A stretch of 64,000 nt of DNA from Leisingera sp. SS27 (GTDB lineage Bacteria > Pseudomonadota > Alphaproteobacteria > Rhodobacterales > Rhodobacteraceae): positions 1-64,000 of the forward strand of contig NZ_JAQNCY010000009.1 in NCBI RefSeq assembly GCF_028368855.1, given 5' to 3'. Below, piece after piece: positions 60,442-64,000 of this stretch (position 1 is its first letter; each line of letters starts with the position of its first letter). The position numbers were made by a program, and so were the translations under genes. The notes under the pieces are model-generated. The model was given only the letters and a program-made list of their open reading frames with translations. It did not search any database and was not told where the DNA came from.

Positions 60442-61617
60442 TTACCCGGCTGGCAACGGTGGCGGGGGCGGCGGCAGAATGGTGAACAGCTGCGCCAGCT
60501 CTATCACTTCGCCTGCGCGTTTCCAGCCGTCCTGGCCGGGGGTCCAGACGTGGGTTTCGCGCGTCAGCGTGCCGTCCTGCGCCATCCGGCCCATCCGTGC
60601 CTTGGAGAACGGGCCGGAGGTCTGCCCATCCACCGCGATGTGCCAGACATGCTCGACCGGCGGTGGGGGCGGTGCCGCTGGCGCCGGCCTTTGCGGTGCA
60701 GCGGGTTCGGGCCGTGCGCCCCATGGCCCGGACGGCTGACCCGCTGCCTGAGAGGCGGCACCGCCCTGCAGCGCCTGGCCCATCTGCTGCGCCATCGCCA
60801 TACCCATGCCCATTCCCATGCCGGCACCCATGCCGCTGTTCGGGGTCTTTGCCGCGGCGGTCATTGCCTCGGCTGCCGAAAACTGGGTGTAGCGCCCAAG
60901 ATCGCCCAGCACGCCCATCTGGGTCCGCTTGTCCATCGCTTCTTCCACCGCGGGCGGCAGCGAGATGTTCTCGATGTACAGCTCGGGCATGGACAGCCCG
61001 TATTCCGCCAGAGTGCCTGAAATCTCCGCAGCCACCAGTTTGCCAAGGTCAGCCGTGTTGGCGGCCATGTCCAGCACCGGAATGCCGGAGCCTGCAATGA
61101 CGCGGGAAAACTCCTGCACGATGATATTGCGGATCTGATAGGAGATCTCGTCCATGGTGAATTCACCATCGGTGCCGACGATCTCGCTCAGGAAGCGGGC
61201 AGGGTCGGCGACCTTGATCGTATAGGTGCCATAGGCGCGCAGCCTGACGGGCCCGAATTCCGGATCGCGGCAGATGATCGGGTTCTTTGTGCCCCATTTC
61301 AGATCGCTGAACCGGGTGGTATCGACAAAGTAGATCTCAGACTTGAACGGCGACTGGAAGGCGTGGTCCCAGTGCTGCAGCGTGGTCATGACCGGCATGT
61401 TGTTGGTCTCCAGCATGTAGAGACCGGGGGTGAACACATCTGCCAGCTGTCCCTCGTGCACGAACACAGCCGCCTGGCCCTCGCGCACGGTCAGCTTGGC
61501 GCCGTATTTGATTTCGTGGCCTTCGCGCTCGAACCGCCAGACCATGGTGTCACGGGTGTCGTCCACCCAGTGAATGACATCAATGAATTCGCCTTTGAGA
61601 AAATCGAAAATACCCAT
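60442..61617 (-). CDS. SPFH-domain protein with C-terminal GYF_2-like domain
   Basis: 391 residues. Residues 1-300 are the SPFH/band-7-type core of the YdjI/virion-core-like branch (GIFDFLKGEFIDVIHW, GHEIKYGAKLTVREGQAAVFVHEG in parts, DLGKLVAAEISGTLAEYGL). A Gly/Met-rich linker (GMGAGMGMGMGMAMAQQM, about 271-288) follows. The last ~75 residues (VWHIAVDGQTSGPFSKARM, then EVIELAQLF) resemble the GYF_2 domain found at the ends of such proteins. No transmembrane segment is apparent, so membrane association is peripheral. Located in the minus-strand operon with TelA, XpaC, DUF2927 and zinc-ribbon genes. Probable role in membrane or stress homeostasis (inference). Confidence 0.82.
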   Translation of the reverse strand: MGIFDFLKGEFIDVIHWVDDTRDTMVWRFEREGHEIKYGAKLTVREGQAAVFVHEGQLADVFTPGLYMLETNNMPVMTTLQHWDHAFQSPFKSEIYFVDTTRFSDLKWGTKNPIICRDPEFGPVRLRAYGTYTIKVADPARFLSEIVGTDGEFTMDEISYQIRNIIVQEFSRVIAGSGIPVLDMAANTADLGKLVAAEISGTLAEYGLSMPELYIENISLPPAVEEAMDKRTQMGVLGDLGRYTQFSAAEAMTAAAKTPNSGMGAGMGMGMGMAMAQQMGQALQGGAASQAAGQPSGPWGARPEPAAPQRPAPAAPPPPPVEHVWHIAVDGQTSGPFSKARMGRMAQDGTLTRETHVWTPGQDGWKRAGEVIELAQLFTILPPPPPPLPAG

Positions 61618-61643
61618 GTTTCAGGTCCTCTTCCAGTGGCGGC

Positions 61644-62576
61644 CTATAGTTCCTGGCCCATCGCTTCGCGGGCGAGAATGCGGATGATGGGGCGGGCCTC
61701 TTCCAGGCTCATCCCCGCCTTCAGTCTTGGATCATACAGCATCTGCAGCAGTTTTTCGTCAAAGCTGGTCAGCAGTGCAAACTCGTCGTCGTCGTTGAAG
61801 ATCGACGGCCGCGCGCGCGGGCTGTCGTTTCTGAGGCCCAGACCTTGCGCCACTTCCTCATGCACACAGCTCTTGCGCACCAGATCGGGATGCTCGGCCC
61901 GGATCAGGGCAACGCCGCGGGTATAGGACAAAGGATCGGTTTGCGGCCCGCCTGCCACCACCAGGCAATAGTAGCTGCGCGGCGGCGCTGCCAGCAGCGA
62001 CAGGTCGCGCGCGCTGATCGCGGGCAGCAGTTCTCGCACCCTTTCGGCGACATAGGCGCTGTCGTCGAGGCTGGCAAAGATCACGTGGAAATTGGCGCGC
62101 CCGCTGACGGTGCTGATGGAATGGCCGGTGATACGGGCCAGCCGCGCGGCATAGTCCGCAAGCGTTTCCCGGTCCTGAGCCCGCTGGCCCGCCTGAACCG
62201 AGGGGCCGAATTCTGCCGCAATGCGCACCGGCCCGGACCAGCGGCCCAGGCCGCCCGAGATGCCCGCACCGCCGTATTCGTCATAAAAGGCCAGCTGTTC
62301 AAAGCTTCTGGCCAGATCCTCTGCGTCATAAGGCGTGTCCGGCCCGCCGCCATCGGTGCGCAAGAGACCGCGGGTCAGCAGGTCGCGCTGCAAGGCATTG
62401 TAGTAATAGGCCAGCTGGGCACTGTCGGCAGAAGGTTTGTAGACGGCAGGCTGGGGCACCGCGGGCCGGGCCTGCGGCACCAGCGATTCCGCCTGGTCAA
62501 AGGGCAGGCAGGCCGTAAGAGCGGCCAGCCCTGAAAGGACCGCCGCGCTTTTCCAAAGTGTCCGGATTGCCTGCAC
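61644..62576 (-). CDS. DUF2927 domain lipoprotein
   Basis: 310 residues from a GTG at 62576 (GAAAGG upstream). A lipoprotein-type signal ends in LTAC (about residue 23), so the mature protein is probably membrane-anchored in the periplasm. The DUF2927 domain is recognised by the RSFEQLAFYDEYGG region (about 90-103), the C-terminal CVHEEVAQGLGLRNDSP (about 237-253; an HEE-type motif reminiscent of zinc proteases) and NDDDEFALLTSFD. The function is unknown; the His-Glu pattern hints at a metallopeptidase-like fold. It lies between telA and the SPFH gene in the same operon (14 and 26 bp gaps). Confidence 0.8.
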   Translation of the reverse strand: MQAIRTLWKSAAVLSGLAALTACLPFDQAESLVPQARPAVPQPAVYKPSADSAQLAYYYNALQRDLLTRGLLRTDGGGPDTPYDAEDLARSFEQLAFYDEYGGAGISGGLGRWSGPVRIAAEFGPSVQAGQRAQDRETLADYAARLARITGHSISTVSGRANFHVIFASLDDSAYVAERVRELLPAISARDLSLLAAPPRSYYCLVVAGGPQTDPLSYTRGVALIRAEHPDLVRKSCVHEEVAQGLGLRNDSPRARPSIFNDDDEFALLTSFDEKLLQMLYDPRLKAGMSLEEARPIIRILAREAMGQEL

Positions 62577-62590
62577 TTACGCTGCCTTTC

Positions 62591-63781
62591 TTAACCCGGA
62601 ACTGCGGTGCCGGCGTTGTCGCCAACCCCGTCGCGCCGGGCTTTGGCAGCGGCCAGGGTGTCGCGCAGCTCCGCTTCCATTTTCTGCAGCTCTTCCTCTG
62701 CCGCGGCGCGTTTGGCCTTGCCCTCATCCGCGATCCTGAGGCTGTCCTGAATGGTGCCGATCAGATCCGCATTGGCCTGTTTCACCGCTTCGATGTCAAA
62801 CACCCCGCGCTCCATTTCCTGGCGGATCATCTCGTTCGACTGACGCAGGTTCGCGGCGTTGGAGGTCAAGAGTTCATTGGTCAGGTCATTGGCATCGCGC
62901 ACTGCCGCCGCCGCCTGGGCCGAGCGCTGGATGGTCAGCGCCTGCGCCAGCTGGGTCTCCCACAGCGGCACGGTGTTCACCAGGGTCGAGTTGATCTTGG
63001 TCACCAGCGACTTGTCGTTTTCCTGCACCAGCCGGATCGAGGGCAGCGACTGCATGGTGACCTGACGGGTCAGCTTCAGGTCATGCACCCGGCGTTCCAG
63101 ATCATCGCGTGCGGCGCGCAAGTCGCGCAGTTCCTGCGCTTTCATCACCTGATCGCCTTCCGGGGCGGCCTGCACCTCCGCCTCTTTGGCCGGTATCGCA
63201 GTCGCGTCCAGCTCTGCCAGCTTGGCTTCGCCTGCGGCGATATAGAGCGCCAGCTCATCGTAGAATTGCAGCGTCTTTTCATAGAGAAGGTCGAGCGACT
63301 TGATGTCCTTCAGCAGGATATGCTCATGTCCCAGCAGGTCATCGGTGATCTTGTCGATCTGCCCTTGCACGGTCTCATAACGCGCGGTGAACTTGGCAAA
63401 AGGCGCAGCCTTGCCCAACAGCCTTTCCCAGAAGGTCGGCTTGCGGCGGATGTCGAGTTCGGACACCGAAAATCCGCGGATCGTGGTCACGATGTTGCGT
63501 AAGGAGTCGCCCGCAGGCCCCACATCCTTGTTGCGCACGTCGGACAGCATGGCCTGGCTGATCGTCTGAAGCTCAGCCTGGGCGGCAGAGCCGAAATGGA
63601 TGATCGAGTTGGTGTCGCCCATGTCGATCTGGTCCATCCGCTGCCGGATCGCCTTGCTGGTGGGTTCATCAGCCTGTTCCAGCGGCTGAATCTCTGTCAC
63701 GGGTTCAGGCAGTTCAATGGCGGTGACTTCCGTTACCAGGGCTTCGGCCTGGGCGGCCTTCTGTTGAACGGCTTCAGACAT
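62591..63781 (-). CDS. TelA family protein (toxic anion resistance family)
   Basis: 396 residues, helical throughout. TelA signatures are present: SLRNIVTTIRGFSVSEL (about 92-108), the KPTFWERLLGKAAPF segment (about 113-127) and the long central coiled-coil region (DELALYIAAGEAKLAELDA, about 174-192), plus KLTRQVTMQSLPSIRLVQENDKSLV (in parts, about 237-262). TelA-family proteins were first linked to tellurite resistance and are now associated with envelope stress, but the exact role is unknown. The gene sits immediately after the XpaC-like gene (16 bp), as TelA genes often do. Confidence 0.9.
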   Translation of the reverse strand: MSEAVQQKAAQAEALVTEVTAIELPEPVTEIQPLEQADEPTSKAIRQRMDQIDMGDTNSIIHFGSAAQAELQTISQAMLSDVRNKDVGPAGDSLRNIVTTIRGFSVSELDIRRKPTFWERLLGKAAPFAKFTARYETVQGQIDKITDDLLGHEHILLKDIKSLDLLYEKTLQFYDELALYIAAGEAKLAELDATAIPAKEAEVQAAPEGDQVMKAQELRDLRAARDDLERRVHDLKLTRQVTMQSLPSIRLVQENDKSLVTKINSTLVNTVPLWETQLAQALTIQRSAQAAAAVRDANDLTNELLTSNAANLRQSNEMIRQEMERGVFDIEAVKQANADLIGTIQDSLRIADEGKAKRAAAEEELQKMEAELRDTLAAAKARRDGVGDNAGTAVPG

Positions 63782-63797
63782 GAATGGCTCCCCTTAA

Positions 63798-64000
63798 TCA
63801 GTTCTGGTCCAAGTGGACCCCTTCACGCTGCAACCGGTCGCGCAGCACATCAATTTCAATGGTCAGGTCCGTGCGGTCTTCCACCAGCATCTTGCGGGTG
63901 CGCGCGGCAAAGTTCTGTTCCAAATCGTCCAGCAGCGCCAGATAATCGGCGCGAGCCTGGGCGTCCTGGCTGCGGGCATAGATGTCAGCGAATTTTATTG
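63798..64000 (-). CDS. XpaC-like 5-bromo-4-chloroindolyl phosphate hydrolysis family protein, partial
   Basis: The last 67 codons are visible; the gene runs off the right edge of the window. The C-terminus reads FADIYARSQDAQARADYLAL followed by DDLEQNF, then RKMLVEDRTDLTIEIDVLRDRL near the end, a helical sequence matching the C-terminus of XpaC-like proteins, which are typically encoded beside telA. The stop codon is TGA at 63798-63800. It is the first visible gene of the operon that continues with TelA. Function is not established; partial, so length cannot be assessed. Confidence 0.7.
   Translation of the reverse strand, partial: IKFADIYARSQDAQARADYLALLDDLEQNFAARTRKMLVEDRTDLTIEIDVLRDRLQREGVHLDQN

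Overview
The window reads as chromosomal DNA from a high-GC marine alphaproteobacterium of the Rhodobacteraceae, most likely the Roseobacter group (Leisingera/Phaeobacter/Ruegeria-like). The support is protein-level resemblance throughout, an alphaproteobacterial-type LexA box, a SAM-II riboswitch in front of metZ, an aerobic 2-aminobenzoyl-CoA gene set and several families typical of this group (DUF1217, DUF2927, DUF4453, DUF1326/DUF2182). I see no rRNA operon, CRISPR array, insertion sequence or prophage.

Layout. 0-10.4 kb: methyltransferase, rpiA, gor, the membrane quality-control block hflK-hflC-DUF2065-degP, a second methyltransferase, a Crp/Fnr regulator, a lipoprotein, and an orphan C-terminal piece of DnaE2 that still sits behind a perfect LexA box. 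10.5-20.9 kb: a [2Fe-2S] ferredoxin, a VCBS-type protein, a five-repeat DUF1217 protein, a GNAT acetyltransferase, purD, xseA, a lysoplasmalogenase homologue and ftsY. 20.9-33.1 kb: an EamA transporter, yciB, a glutathione transferase, metZ behind a SAM-II riboswitch and terminator, a DddP-like M24 protein coupled to a 2OG-Fe(II) oxygenase and a divergent LysR regulator, folE2, a histone-H1-like protein, a TrkH potassium channel and lysC. 33.4-43.0 kb: ptsP, then a compact catabolic cluster (flavin monooxygenase/reductase fusion, SDR, MarR, enoyl-CoA hydratase, acyl-CoA dehydrogenase, CoA ligase) that fits anthranilate degradation through 2-aminobenzoyl-CoA. 43.1-52.5 kb: tRNA-Cys, a CbiX-like chelatase, tRNA-Gly, an ABC exporter, an acyl-CoA synthetase behind a helically phased repeat array, an esterase, a DUF4453 gene cut by an amber codon, a phosphodiesterase-like enzyme and a DUF2182-DUF1326 pair. 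52.6-64 kb: a four-gene peptide-type ABC importer, dtd, a frameshifted Hsp20, and a minus-strand operon XpaC-TelA-DUF2927-SPFH/GYF-zinc-ribbon that runs off the right edge.

The most interesting signals are regulatory or degenerative rather than one large new island: the LexA-box/DnaE2 remnant, four 11-bp-phased repeats before the acyl-CoA synthetase, a 28-bp inverted repeat before the aminobenzoyl-CoA cluster, the riboswitch-terminator-minicistron layout at metZ, a mosaic of short hairpins sharing two loop sequences, an A6-run frameshift in hsp20, an in-frame amber in the DUF4453 gene, and the TelA/SPFH operon. Family assignments come from reading the translated sequences; no database search was possible.
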